Below are positions 16,860 through 25,707 of a DNA stretch of 64,000 nucleotides, piece by piece. The notes beneath the pieces were generated by a model, which was given only the letters and a program-made list of their open reading frames with translations, was not told the origin of the DNA and searched no databases. Source of the DNA: Flavobacterium sp. UBA2787. GTDB lineage: Bacteria > Bacteroidota > Bacteroidia > Flavobacteriales > Flavobacteriaceae. The DNA lies in the NCBI GenBank assembly GCA_002352205.1, contig DEHZ01000002.1, positions 1 through 64,000 of the forward strand, read 5' to 3'. The translations under genes were made by a program, and so were the position numbers. How positions within the stretch are numbered: the first letter of the stretch is position 1; each line of letters starts with the position of its first letter.

Positions 16860-17056
16860 GTGCGTTATTTAAACAGTTATTTTTAAATTTTAATCGACAT
16901 ACTTCGAAAAGCCCATTATTATCTGATTATCTTCTTCAAAAACATGATAAAATCACTACGGATAATATCGTATTGTGGTATCACATTGATTATGTGAATT
17001 TTATACTTCGGAAATCACTAAAAGCAGCTTGTTCTGTTATTTAAAAAACCAAAGTC

Positions 17057-20000
17057 ATGAAGAAATTGATATTTTACTTTTTTGTATTGTTTTCCACTTC
17101 ACTTTTTGCACAAGTGGGAATTAATACCACCACACCGAATGCACAATTGGACATTCGATCGTCAAATCAAGTTGCACCAACTTCGACAGATGGAATGTTA
17201 ATCCCTAAAATCGACACATTTCCGGCAACAAATCCTGCTGTCGATCAACAAGGAATGTTGGTTTATTTGACTACAAATGTTGGAAGTAATCAACCGGGTT
17301 TTTATTATTGGGATAATGTAACAACGAGTTGGATTTCAGTGAAAGGGACAGATGGTGGAACACTCGACCAAGCCTATGACTTTGGTGGTCCAGGTAATGG
17401 AAGAACCATTACTGCTGATGCGGGTGCTGTAACTATAAATGGAACGGATGGGTTGGTATCTACAGGTACTTTAAGCTCTGGTGAAGTTGCTCCGAGTGGA
17501 GCAGGTACAAGGATGGTTTGGAATCCAAGAAAAGCGGCGTTTAGAGCTGGACGTGTTACTTTTGATCAATGGGATGATACAAACATTGGAGAAAGTTCAA
17601 CCGCATTTGGTTCTAATTCAATAGCGAGTGGAGTAGGCTCTTTTGCATCAGGTCAAAATGCACAAGCACTGGGATCAGGTTCAACTGCATTTGGTTCTAA
17701 TTCAATAGCAAGTGGAGTAGGCTCTTTTGCATCAGGTCAGCATGCACAAGCACTGGGATCAGGTTCAACTGCTTTTGGCATATTTTCCACAGCATCAGGA
17801 TTTCTTTCTTTTTCTTCGGGTTTATCAATAATCGCTTCAGGGTCTTACTCAGCAGCATTTGGAGAGACCTGTCAAACAACAGGTTTAGCATCATATGCTT
17901 TTGGTAGAAACAATGTTTCTTCAGGAAATCATGCTACCACTTTCGGTTTTCAAAATATCTCACGAAGTTACGGTGAAGTAGTGATAGGTATTGGAGCAAC
18001 AATTTTTAATCCGTCAATTAATGGCAATACCCAATTTAGACTTGCCAATGCAAATGATAGATTATTTGTTATTGGAAATGCAATTGATGCAGATAATGAT
18101 GATTTTGTTGATAACTCTGAACGAAGTGATGCAATGATAGTTTTAAAAAGTGGTCTTACTCGTTTGCCATCAACAACAAACACAATGATAGATGCCGCCG
18201 ATGGTAAAGCAGTAGTTACTAAAGAATATTTACAAAGCAATACATCTGGCACACTAGACCAAGCCTACGATTTTGAAGGTGGAGGAAATGGTAGAACAAT
18301 AACTGCAGATGCCGGAGCAGTTTTAATTGATGGAACGGATGGTTTGGTTTCTACAGGTACTTTATTCTCTGGTTCGTTATCTCCTAGTGGTGCTGGAGTA
18401 AAAATGTTTTGGAATCCACGGAAAGCTGCATTTAGAGCAGGAGAGGTTTTTACAAATGAATGGGATGATGCTAATGTTGGTATAAAATCTGTGGCAATGG
18501 GACATGCTACTAGAGCATTTGGTGCTTTTTCTACTGCATTTGGAAACGATGCAAATGCCAATGGTGGAGTTTCTACTGCCTTTGGAATAAACACAGATGC
18601 TAATGGTAATGTTTCTACTGTTTTTGGCAGAATTAATCTTGCAAATGGTGACCATTCATTTGTGGCGGGAAGAAATAATTTTGGGAATAGTTATGCGGAG
18701 ACAATTTTTGGAATAGGAGCGACAACCTATGCAACAACTACAAATGGTTCAACACAATTCAGAAGTGCAAATGCTACAGATCGATTATTTGTAATTGGCA
18801 ATGCTATTGATACAAATAATAATAACACTGTTGACGCGTCAGAGAGAAGTGATGCAATGATTGTTTTAAAAAGTGGTCTTACTCGTTTGCCATCAACAAC
18901 AAACACAATGATAGATGCCGCCGATGGTAAAGCAGTGGTTACTAAAGAATATTTACAAAGTAGCACATCTGGTACGTTAGACCAAGCTTATGATTTTGGC
19001 GGTGCAGGAAACGGTAGAACCATAACAGCAGATAATGGGGCTGTTACTATAAATGGAACAGATGGTTTAGTTTCATCAGGAACAGCAGGGGTTGGAGCAA
19101 TTTCGCCATCTGGAGCAGGAACAAGAATGGTTTGGAATCCTCGAAAAAGTGCATTTAGAGCCGGAAGAGTTTCAGGAACAGAATGGGATGATGTTAATGT
19201 TGGTGATAATTCAATTGCTATGGGTTTTGGAACCAGAGCAACTGGAAACTCTTGTATTGCATTAGGAAGTAATTGCTCAGCATCAGGACTTGGTTCAGTT
19301 GCTTTTGGTTGGTTTGTAAACGCTAATGCAACTCAATCAACAGCATTCGGTCTGGGTACGAATACTAACAACGTGTATTCAACTGCATTTGGATATCAAA
19401 CAAGCACATCGGGACGAGCATCAACTTCTTTTGGAGTAAATAATGAAGCTGAAAGTTTTGGTGAAGTAGTGTTAGGTATTGGAGCAACTACCTATACACC
19501 CTCAACAAATGGTGCAAATCAATTTAGAATCGCCAATGCAACAGATAGATTGTTAGTAGTTGGAAATGCTATTGATGCCGACAATGATGATGTTGTTGAT
19601 AATAGTGAAAGAAGTAACGCTTTGGTAATTTTAAAAAACGGTAACACAGGCATTGGGTCTTCAACGCCCGGAGAACGATTACACGTAGCCGGAAGAACAT
19701 TACTAACCAATGGCTTTTCTGCAACTAATGCTGCACTTTTATATCAAAACAACGCTGATTACATGTTTCTAGGGCCTCAATCAGGGAGTAGTGCTAATGG
19801 TGGAGCTATGGCACTTTATGGCAGTACAAATGCTAGTGGAGGTAATGCCGGTGGAATAGACTTTAATACCAATAGTGGATTAGTAAGGTTAACATCAGTA
19901 GGAAATTTAGGAGTAGGAACTAACAATCCGTTACAAAAATTACATGTCTCCGGACCAGCTGGTTTAACAGCTATACGAATTGGAAATACTTCCTTAACAG

Positions 20001-20629
20001 GTACTACTAGCAATGTAGCAATAGATTTTTTAAGAGGTGGAAATGCTAATACGGACTGGAGAATATTTAATATTGGAGCTAACTTAACTTTAGGGAATAG
20101 TGCTGACGATTTAGCAACTATAAATAATTTATACCAATTTCAAGGTTCAAGATTTATGCCCATGACCGATGCAACCATCAGTTTAGGTCAAACAGCAAAC
20201 CGTTGGAATACACTCTTCGCTTCCAATGGTACAATCAACACCAGCGATGAAAGAGAAAAGAAAAACATTCAAAATTTGAATTATGGCTTAACTACATTAA
20301 TGCAACTTCGTCCGGTAAGTTTTGAATGGAAAAAAGACGATGGAAGCGGAACAAAATTAGGTTTAATAGCTCAAGAATTACAACAAGTAGTCCCCGAAGT
20401 CGTTCGCGATTGGGATTGGGAAGAGGATGAACAAGGTAATCGAAAAAAAGTAGCTTCGCCCATTTTAGGGGTTTACTACAGCGATTTGATTCCGGTATTA
20501 ATCAAAGCAACTCAAGAACAACAATTGGTTATTGAGCAACAAAAAGAAGAAATTAATTTACTAAAACAACAACTGCAAGAACAATACAAATCAATTGTAG
20601 AACGGTTAGAAAAAATAGAAAATAAATAA
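17057..20629 (+). CDS. Giant head-repeat surface protein with C-terminal S74 intramolecular chaperone
   Basis: 1190 residues. Signal peptide MKKLIFYFFVLFSTSLFAQ is followed by VGINTTTPNAQLDI, a common start of Bacteroidota fibre-like proteins. The body has three large modules starting GTLDQAYDFGG (near residues 101, 398, 639). Each holds YadA-head-like 14-residue repeats (STAFGSNSIASG, VGSFASGQNAQALG) and ends in a Q/ANATDRLFVIGNAID unit. Residues ~1060-1150 match the Peptidase_S74/endosialidase chaperone (TSDEREKKNIQNLNYG, LRPVSFEWK, GLIAQELQQVVPE), and a coiled coil ends the protein. There is no T9SS tail. By family logic it trimerizes and may self-cleave before the S74 domain; role unknown, perhaps adhesion. 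Confidence 0.85.
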   Translation: MKKLIFYFFVLFSTSLFAQVGINTTTPNAQLDIRSSNQVAPTSTDGMLIPKIDTFPATNPAVDQQGMLVYLTTNVGSNQPGFYYWDNVTTSWISVKGTDGGTLDQAYDFGGPGNGRTITADAGAVTINGTDGLVSTGTLSSGEVAPSGAGTRMVWNPRKAAFRAGRVTFDQWDDTNIGESSTAFGSNSIASGVGSFASGQNAQALGSGSTAFGSNSIASGVGSFASGQHAQALGSGSTAFGIFSTASGFLSFSSGLSIIASGSYSAAFGETCQTTGLASYAFGRNNVSSGNHATTFGFQNISRSYGEVVIGIGATIFNPSINGNTQFRLANANDRLFVIGNAIDADNDDFVDNSERSDAMIVLKSGLTRLPSTTNTMIDAADGKAVVTKEYLQSNTSGTLDQAYDFEGGGNGRTITADAGAVLIDGTDGLVSTGTLFSGSLSPSGAGVKMFWNPRKAAFRAGEVFTNEWDDANVGIKSVAMGHATRAFGAFSTAFGNDANANGGVSTAFGINTDANGNVSTVFGRINLANGDHSFVAGRNNFGNSYAETIFGIGATTYATTTNGSTQFRSANATDRLFVIGNAIDTNNNNTVDASERSDAMIVLKSGLTRLPSTTNTMIDAADGKAVVTKEYLQSSTSGTLDQAYDFGGAGNGRTITADNGAVTINGTDGLVSSGTAGVGAISPSGAGTRMVWNPRKSAFRAGRVSGTEWDDVNVGDNSIAMGFGTRATGNSCIALGSNCSASGLGSVAFGWFVNANATQSTAFGLGTNTNNVYSTAFGYQTSTSGRASTSFGVNNEAESFGEVVLGIGATTYTPSTNGANQFRIANATDRLLVVGNAIDADNDDVVDNSERSNALVILKNGNTGIGSSTPGERLHVAGRTLLTNGFSATNAALLYQNNADYMFLGPQSGSSANGGAMALYGSTNASGGNAGGIDFNTNSGLVRLTSVGNLGVGTNNPLQKLHVSGPAGLTAIRIGNTSLTGTTSNVAIDFLRGGNANTDWRIFNIGANLTLGNSADDLATINNLYQFQGSRFMPMTDATISLGQTANRWNTLFASNGTINTSDEREKKNIQNLNYGLTTLMQLRPVSFEWKKDDGSGTKLGLIAQELQQVVPEVVRDWDWEEDEQGNRKKVASPILGVYYSDLIPVLIKATQEQQLVIEQQKEEINLLKQQLQEQYKSIVERLEKIENK
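17596..17763 (+). repeat. 84-bp tandem repeat (two copies) in the head region
   Basis: TTCAACCGCATTTGG at 17596 recurs at 17680 and begins a third, diverged unit at 17764; the period is 84 bp (28 residues, two 14-mers). The first two units differ at only a few positions, which suggests recent expansion. Confidence 0.85.
18125..18239 (+). repeat. Near-identical 115-bp block, also at 18848-18962
   Basis: This block, encoding SDAMIVLKSGLTRLPSTTNT and the following residues, recurs 723 bp downstream with about two base differences. Such identity in a long gene points to recent duplication or gene conversion of whole modules. Confidence 0.85.
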
Positions 20630-20640
20630 AATCAAAAATC

Positions 20641-21075
20641 ATGAAAAATAACATAATTACAGCATTACTCTTCGTTTTTTTTATCAGTGTAAATGCTTTT
20701 TCTCAAAGTAATCAAAAAACTATAAATTACAATATTGGACAATCATTAAACGGACAAGTTGGAGGAGATTTGGTCATCGATGGTAACGCTAATACTTGTA
20801 CACAAAAAAACGGTAGCATTCAGAATCTATTTGAAACGCCTACTAATGCTACAGTTTTTATTGATATTAATAATCAGGGCGGTGGAAATAGTTGTGTAAC
20901 CTTAGTGGTGGAAACAGCAACGGGAACAATTAAAACAGTGATTCCTGAAGATTCACAATCCGGTGTTATGCGATTTAATAGGGTTAGAAGGGCTTATTTA
21001 ACCATTTCAAGCATTCCACGCGATACTACAGTACGTTTTGCAACCAGTATAGGAACTGCTACAATTTGGTTTTAA
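20641..21075 (+). CDS. Small secreted protein of unknown function
   Basis: 144 residues with signal peptide MKNNIITALLFVFFISVNAFSQ. The mature part is beta-rich and polar, with two cysteines (NTCTQKNGS, NSCVTLVVET) that could form a disulfide. Unrecognised family. It begins 11 nt after the stop of the giant S74 protein and is followed by a strong terminator, so the two are almost certainly cotranscribed and may work together at the cell surface. It has no lipobox and no T9SS tail. Confidence 0.75.
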   Translation: MKNNIITALLFVFFISVNAFSQSNQKTINYNIGQSLNGQVGGDLVIDGNANTCTQKNGSIQNLFETPTNATVFIDINNQGGGNSCVTLVVETATGTIKTVIPEDSQSGVMRFNRVRRAYLTISSIPRDTTVRFATSIGTATIWF

Positions 21076-21129
21076 CGTCAGTAAAAAGGAATAAAAATAA
21101 TTAAAAATTGGAAATTAGTTTTAGTGGTT

Positions 21130-21171
21130 GATCCCCTTCCGGCGAGTGGTTTGCGGAAGGGGATCTTTTTT
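21130..21171 (+). terminator. Terminator after the S74 protein unit
   Basis: GATCCCCTTCCG (21130-21141) pairs with CGGAAGGGGATC (21154-21165), then TTTTTT. Confidence 0.92.
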
Positions 21172-21194
21172 GAATACTTTTTGCACTTAATTCT

Positions 21195-21231
21195 CACATT
21201 GACAAATTGCCACATTGGAAAATTGCCAAAC
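21195..21231 (+). repeat. ACATTG/AATTGCC short repeat, copy 1
   Basis: Alternating CACATTG and AAATTGCC units. A similar array lies at 24166-24220. One of its TTG triplets (21215-21217) sits at the correct distance to be the -33 element of the promoter of the next gene. Confidence 0.6.
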
Positions 21232-21244
21232 TATCGTATTTTTA
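21215..21244 (+). promoter_or_regulatory. Promoter of the DUF808 gene
   Basis: TTG (21215-21217), 19-nt spacer, TATTTTTA (21237-21244), one base off TAnnTTTG; 20 nt before the ATG at 21264. Confidence 0.5.
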
Positions 21245-21263
21245 CACTCAAATTTAGAAAAAA

Positions 21264-22145
21264 ATGGCTTCAGGATTTTTTGCATTGTTAGATGATATTG
21301 CTTTATTGATGGATGATGTAGCAACCATGAGTAAAATGGCTACCAAAAAAACGGCCGGAATTTTAGGCGATGATTTGGCTGTGAATGCCGAAAAAGCGTC
21401 CGGGTTTGTATCCTCACGAGAACTACCTGTTTTGTGGGCAATTACTAAAGGATCTGCTCTGAATAAAGTCATTATTTTACCTATTGCCTTTTTACTATCC
21501 TATTTTGTACCTTGGCTCATTACGGTGGTTTTAATTCTGGGAGGATTGTATTTGGCGTATGAAGGAGCAGAGAAAATATATGAATATTTTTTCCCACATG
21601 CTCCAGCTAGAAAAATTGAAGTCTTTAAAGAATTATCAGAAGCAGAAATTTTAGCCCTGGAAAAAGGTAAAATTAAATCAGCCATCGTAACCGATTTTAT
21701 TCTTTCTGTTGAAATCATTATCATCGCCATGGGAACTGTTGTAGGCCAGGATTTTTGGATGCAAGTCATGGTCGTAAGTGTCGTTGCATTTATTGCAACC
21801 GTTGGCGTTTACGGCATTGTAGCCTTAATTGTTCGAATGGACGAAGCCGGGTATAAGCTGATTCAGTGGAGTGCAGGACGAAATAAAATACTTCAATCAG
21901 TGGGAACGCTTTTAGTAAAAGCATTACCACGCGTTATTCAAGTTTTAGCAGTGGTGGGAACACTTGCCTTACTGTTAGTCTCTGGTGGAATATTTTCGCA
22001 TCAATTGCCTGCTTTACATCACGCGGTCGATTTTATGCCAAGCATGTTGCTTGAATTTTTACTGGGTTTAATCGTGGGTTTACTTTGCGTTTTTGTAGTG
22101 AATATTTTTAAGAAAATTGTAAAGAAAGATAAGGTTACTGTATAG
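21264..22145 (+). CDS. DUF808 (YedI-like) inner-membrane protein
   Basis: 293 residues. The N-terminus MASGFFALLDDIALLMDDVA and KTAGILGDDLAVNAEKASGF are diagnostic of the DUF808/YedI family. Hydrophobic segments near 75-105, 145-170, 175-200, 225-250 and 265-285 make it a polytopic inner-membrane protein. Molecular function is not established for the family. Apparently a single gene, with its own promoter-like site; no close terminator seen. Confidence 0.9.
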   Translation: MASGFFALLDDIALLMDDVATMSKMATKKTAGILGDDLAVNAEKASGFVSSRELPVLWAITKGSALNKVIILPIAFLLSYFVPWLITVVLILGGLYLAYEGAEKIYEYFFPHAPARKIEVFKELSEAEILALEKGKIKSAIVTDFILSVEIIIIAMGTVVGQDFWMQVMVVSVVAFIATVGVYGIVALIVRMDEAGYKLIQWSAGRNKILQSVGTLLVKALPRVIQVLAVVGTLALLLVSGGIFSHQLPALHHAVDFMPSMLLEFLLGLIVGLLCVFVVNIFKKIVKKDKVTV

Positions 22146-22233
22146 TTATATGCAAGCGTATGGCAGACCGTGAAAAATAACATTTAGCTAAGAAAAATAA
22201 GTAACATAAAAAATTTAAATAGTTTATTAAGAT

Positions 22234-22650
22234 ATGAGATTTTTAAACTTCTTTAAATCGAATAAAGACGAACAAATAAAACCAATTATTAATAGTATTG
22301 GTAAATTTTTATTCACAGAATTTGATGGAACTAAAAACTATAAAGGAATTATCAATTCAATTATTGGACAAAACATTGAATTACTTTTTCCTGTAATCCA
22401 ATCTCAAATTTCAAATTATCAAGTTGATTATTTTAAGAAAATTGAAAATAATTGGACTTCTATATTGCAGCAATTAAAAAATCTAAAACCAGAAATTGAT
22501 TTTGAAAATTACAACGTAGTAAATATTATGATTCCAGAAAAAGGAAATGAGTTTTATGATGTTGACGCTGAAATAGTATTTAAAAAGAAAGGAAATATTA
22601 TTTCTGCAATCTTGATTGATTTAAATGTAGACGAAATAATTGAAAATTAG
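22234..22650 (+). CDS. Hypothetical cytosolic protein
   Basis: 138 residues, no signal peptide or membrane segment, charged and Asn/Ile rich. It starts MRFLNFFKSNKDEQ and ends DLNVDEIIEN, with the acidic segment FYDVDAEIVFKKKGN near 105-120. I do not recognise a family. It lies between a DUF808 gene and an attC-like hairpin that starts 2 nt after its stop, the arrangement of a cassette ORF. Base composition is more AT-rich than in its neighbours. An immunity or toxin-linked role is possible but unsupported. Confidence 0.6.
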   Translation: MRFLNFFKSNKDEQIKPIINSIGKFLFTEFDGTKNYKGIINSIIGQNIELLFPVIQSQISNYQVDYFKKIENNWTSILQQLKNLKPEIDFENYNVVNIMIPEKGNEFYDVDAEIVFKKKGNIISAILIDLNVDEIIEN

Positions 22651-22651
22651 G

Positions 22652-22788
22652 AACGCCAGCAGATAACAGCAGTTTGGCAAAATGGCGGGTTTAGTGCTAA
22701 ATTGAACATTTGGTTTTCTAATGAAGTTTAGTGCTAAATTGAAAGTAAGTGCTTCAAAATCCGCCACTTCGCCAAGCTGCAAAACGTT
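22652..22788 (+). repeat. attC-like imperfect hairpin repeat
   Basis: The element begins AACG (22652) and ends CGTT (22785-22788). Left arm 22669-22692 (GCAGTTTGGC...GGCGGGTTT) pairs with right arm 22757-22780 at about 20 of 24 positions plus two G.T pairs. The loop contains an 18-bp direct repeat (GTTTAGTGCTAAATTGAA at 22689-22706 and 22726-22743). It fills the gap between two orphan genes. No integrase lies in the window. Confidence 0.65.
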
Positions 22789-22802
22789 AAAAACTTTTTA
22801 AT

Positions 22803-23699
22803 ATGATGCCAACGATAAAAACTATTTCAACCATACTATTCTTGCTTTTAACTACATTTATCTATTGTCAAGATTCAAAAACAAAGATTGAAGAAAATCG
22901 ATTTATTGAAAGAAGAGAAAATAAATTCGGAATTACCGACAGTTTAAAAAATGTGATAATTCCGTTTATGTATGATTTTATTGAGTTTAAAAACCAAAGA
23001 TTAATTATAAGAAAGAATAATTTAAATGGTCTTTATTCTTTAGATTATACAGAACTTCTTCCTTTAGAATTTCAATTTATGTCACCTCGTAAAAACGAAA
23101 GATTTATCCTTTGTACAAAAAAATCAATATATGGATTATCAGATATTAATGGAAAAATTATTATACCAATAAAATATAAAAGGGTTTTTTCTATAGAAAA
23201 TGATGATTTTTACATAACAGAAAATGATAATAATTTAAGTGGAGTTTATGATTACAATGGAAAAAACATAATCCCTGAAGAGTATAAGTTCTATACAATT
23301 GACAAGCATAGAATATTTGCAACAAAAGATAACGAATCCCAAATTATTGACATTCAGAATTTGCAAAACAGCATTATTTTAGAAGAAAAAATTGAACTAA
23401 TTGAAACGATTAAGCATTATGCAATGGGTGAAAATTTATTTCAAATCATAAAAAAGGAAGATAAGTTCGGTCTTATTAATTCAAAAAATGAAATAATAAT
23501 CCCAACCATTTATGATGAACTTAAATCATCACAAAACTGGCGATATTACTTAATCAAAAAGAACAATAAAATTGGACTAATAAATGTTAATGGAACTATA
23601 ACCAAAGAACCAATTTATGATAGTATAGAATTGCGAAAAGAATATATTATATTGAAAAGGAAAAATAAAAACGACGAAGTTTACGCTTACGAATACTAA
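22803..23699 (+). CDS. Secreted WG-repeat protein
   Basis: 298 residues with a signal peptide (TISTILFLLLTTFIYC near 8-23; the Cys could alternatively be lipidated, but the lipobox is poor). The rest is a series of degenerate WG/KWG beta units: NKFGITDSLKNVIIPFMYD, NLNGLYSLDYTELLPLEF, YGLSDINGKIIIPIKYKR, LSGVYDYNGKNIIPEEYK, DKFGLINSKNEIIIPTIYD, NKIGLINVNGT. The function of WG proteins is generally unknown. Two ATGs (22803, 22806) are equally possible starts. It follows the attC-like hairpin with a 14-nt gap and converges on umuD. Confidence 0.8.
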   Translation: MMPTIKTISTILFLLLTTFIYCQDSKTKIEENRFIERRENKFGITDSLKNVIIPFMYDFIEFKNQRLIIRKNNLNGLYSLDYTELLPLEFQFMSPRKNERFILCTKKSIYGLSDINGKIIIPIKYKRVFSIENDDFYITENDNNLSGVYDYNGKNIIPEEYKFYTIDKHRIFATKDNESQIIDIQNLQNSIILEEKIELIETIKHYAMGENLFQIIKKEDKFGLINSKNEIIIPTIYDELKSSQNWRYYLIKKNNKIGLINVNGTITKEPIYDSIELRKEYIILKRKNKNDEVYAYEY

Positions 23700-23719
23700 A
23701 AAACGTTCTTGTAAACTCT

Positions 23720-24154
23720 CTAATACACTTTCTTAATCACATACGTCACAATTCCCCAAATGATTAATTGATTTTCTTCAGTGATTTTGATCGGCTCAAA
23801 CGATTTGTTTTCCGGCATCAAAAGCATTTCTTCTTTGCTTACTTTAATCCGTTTTACAGTGAATTCGCCATCTAAAAAACATACAGCGACTTTGTTGTTT
23901 TGGGGTTCTAAACTTCGATCGATCACTAAAATATCACCATCATCTATTCCGGCACCAATCATGGAGGTTCCGGTGGCTTTGGCATAAAAGGTACTTTCCC
24001 TATTTTTGACTACTACAGCATCAAGACTAATTTTTGTTTCATCAAAATCTGCCGCCGGCGAAGGAAATCCAGCCTTGATTCCCGCCGTAATAAACGGAAG
24101 TTCAATTGGATTATCTAAATCCGGTGTAAAAAAGGTAAGTTTATTTTTTGACAT
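23720..24154 (-). CDS. umuD: UmuD-like S24 translesion-synthesis protein
   Basis: 144 residues, the usual UmuD length. Serine/lysine dyad of the S24 family: Ser64 in ATGTSMIGAGI and Lys101 in GEFTVKRI. A likely self-cleavage Ala28-Gly29 lies in IKAGFPSPAADF. Cleaved UmuD' would join UmuC to form DNA polymerase V in the SOS response. The gene lies downstream of umuC, separated by 63 bp, the reverse of the usual umuD-umuC order. No LexA box was recognised. Confidence 0.92.
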   Translation of the reverse strand: MSKNKLTFFTPDLDNPIELPFITAGIKAGFPSPAADFDETKISLDAVVVKNRESTFYAKATGTSMIGAGIDDGDILVIDRSLEPQNNKVAVCFLDGEFTVKRIKVSKEEMLLMPENKSFEPIKITEENQLIIWGIVTYVIKKVY

Positions 24155-24165
24155 AATTTAATTTT

Positions 24166-24220
24166 CAAATTGCCTCATTCCTTCATTGGCTAATTGCCAC
24201 ATTGTCCCATTGCCACATTA
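24166..24220 (+). repeat. ACATTG/AATTGCC short repeat, copy 2
   Basis: Array of CATTG, AATTGCC and CACATTG units between umuC and umuD, like the one at 21195-21231. It fills almost the whole gap between the two genes. Confidence 0.6.
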
Positions 24221-25483
24221 ACCAATTCTTACCTTAAAAATATCCCGAATATCCGTCGTATATTTAGGTGAAAGCAAATTCTGTTTCATTTTCCAAGTGC
24301 GTTGCAAATCCTGATTACCTAATCGAATTTTTCGTTCGCCGGTTTTTTTATGAAAAGCATCCATCACTTCCATGATTTTTTGGTGCTTCGGATTTTCTTC
24401 TTCAAACAAATGAAATTGCTTTTGGTCTTGCGGAATAATTTGGGTTACAATTACTCCTGCTTTTTTATAAATTTCGCCTTCTTCAAAGATTTCTTTCAAC
24501 ATTTTGACAGCCAATGCACTGATGGTTATACTGGAATTACTCCCAAAAGGCAACGTTTCCATCTTATAAAAATTATATTTCGGTTTATCGACTTTGTATT
24601 TGTCTTTCCGCAAATATAAAATAACACCATAACAACAGGAATTTTGTTTACGAAGCTTCTCCGCACAAACGGTGGCAAAGGTAGAAACACGTTCTTTCAT
24701 TTCATCAAACGTAGTGATGTTGCCGTCAAAACTTCGGGTGATGGCAATGTTTTTGCGGTCTTTGGGTTCTTCGAGTTCTAAAACGGATTGACCCAATAAT
24801 TCCAATCGCAAGCGGTTGCCTACGACGCCCATTTCTTTTTTAATAAAAGCTTCGTTGTGTGGCAAAGTAAAATCGTAGGCGGTATGAATATTTTGTGCCT
24901 TCATTTTTTTGGTTAACCGATAACCAATGCCCCACACGTCTTCAATTTTGGTCCATTTTAATCCTTTGATGCGTTTTTCTTCGGTGTCGATGACATAACT
25001 TCCCAAGGTTTGTGTTGGAAATTTTCGGGCAATTTTATTCGCTACTTTTGCTAATGCTTTGGTAGGAGCAAAGCCAACAGAAACGGGAATGCTTAACCAT
25101 TTCAGCGTTCGCTTTTTCATTTCCAGACCGTATTGCTGATAATCAGGAATAGTCATTCCGTCAAAGTTGAGAAAAGCTTCGTCAATGCTGTACACTTCAA
25201 TGTTGGGAGTGAATTGTCCTAAGATAGTCATCACCCGATTACTCAAATCGCCATACAAAGCATAATTGGAAGAAAAAACGGTGATGTTTTTTTGTTTCAG
25301 TTCGTCGCGTACCTTAAATTCCGGTGCTCCCATCGGGATGCCTAATGCTTTGGCTTCGTCGCTGCGAGAGATGATACAGCCGTCGTTGTTAGACAAAATA
25401 ACAATGGGTTTTCCATTCAGTTGAGGTTGGAAAACACGTTCGCACGAAGCATAAAAATTGTTACAATCGACTAAAGCATACAT
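24218..25483 (-). CDS. umuC: Y-family DNA polymerase V catalytic subunit UmuC
   Basis: 421 residues. N-terminal palm motif ALVDCNNFYASCERVFQP (about 3-20) carries the first catalytic Asp; SNNDGCIISRSDEAK is the finger loop typical of UmuC. VYSIDEAFLNFD (about 100) has the catalytic Asp-Glu. A HhH segment with WGIGYRL (about 185) and an IMS C-terminal little-finger domain follow. Error-prone bypass of DNA damage together with UmuD. It is promoter-proximal to umuD. The 354-bp region upstream has no gene. Confidence 0.95.
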   Translation of the reverse strand: MYALVDCNNFYASCERVFQPQLNGKPIVILSNNDGCIISRSDEAKALGIPMGAPEFKVRDELKQKNITVFSSNYALYGDLSNRVMTILGQFTPNIEVYSIDEAFLNFDGMTIPDYQQYGLEMKKRTLKWLSIPVSVGFAPTKALAKVANKIARKFPTQTLGSYVIDTEEKRIKGLKWTKIEDVWGIGYRLTKKMKAQNIHTAYDFTLPHNEAFIKKEMGVVGNRLRLELLGQSVLELEEPKDRKNIAITRSFDGNITTFDEMKERVSTFATVCAEKLRKQNSCCYGVILYLRKDKYKVDKPKYNFYKMETLPFGSNSSITISALAVKMLKEIFEEGEIYKKAGVIVTQIIPQDQKQFHLFEEENPKHQKIMEVMDAFHKKTGERKIRLGNQDLQRTWKMKQNLLSPKYTTDIRDIFKVRIG

Positions 25484-25707
25484 GGTGTAAAGTTAGTGGA
25501 TTATTGTTTTTTTTGGAAGCGAAGGAATGTTAATGTTGATAAGAAAAAAGAGAATAGAAAAAAGAAAACAGAGCAAAGATAAATGGTTAACCGTTATCGG
25601 TTTTGGTTGATAGTTTTGATAAAAAAATAGTTTAAATTAAATCTATATTGAGATTTTTCAAAGATGGAGGAGACTAAAAGTTGAAAACACTACTAATTTT
25701 GTAATGA

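Noticed and set aside
17596-17763. CRISPR-like spacing of repeats
   Set aside because: The repeats are in frame coding repeats of 28 residues with no spacers.
22234-23699. A true integron cassette array
   Set aside because: Only one attC-like element is seen, core sites match only in part and no integrase is present, so only an attC-like repeat is claimed.
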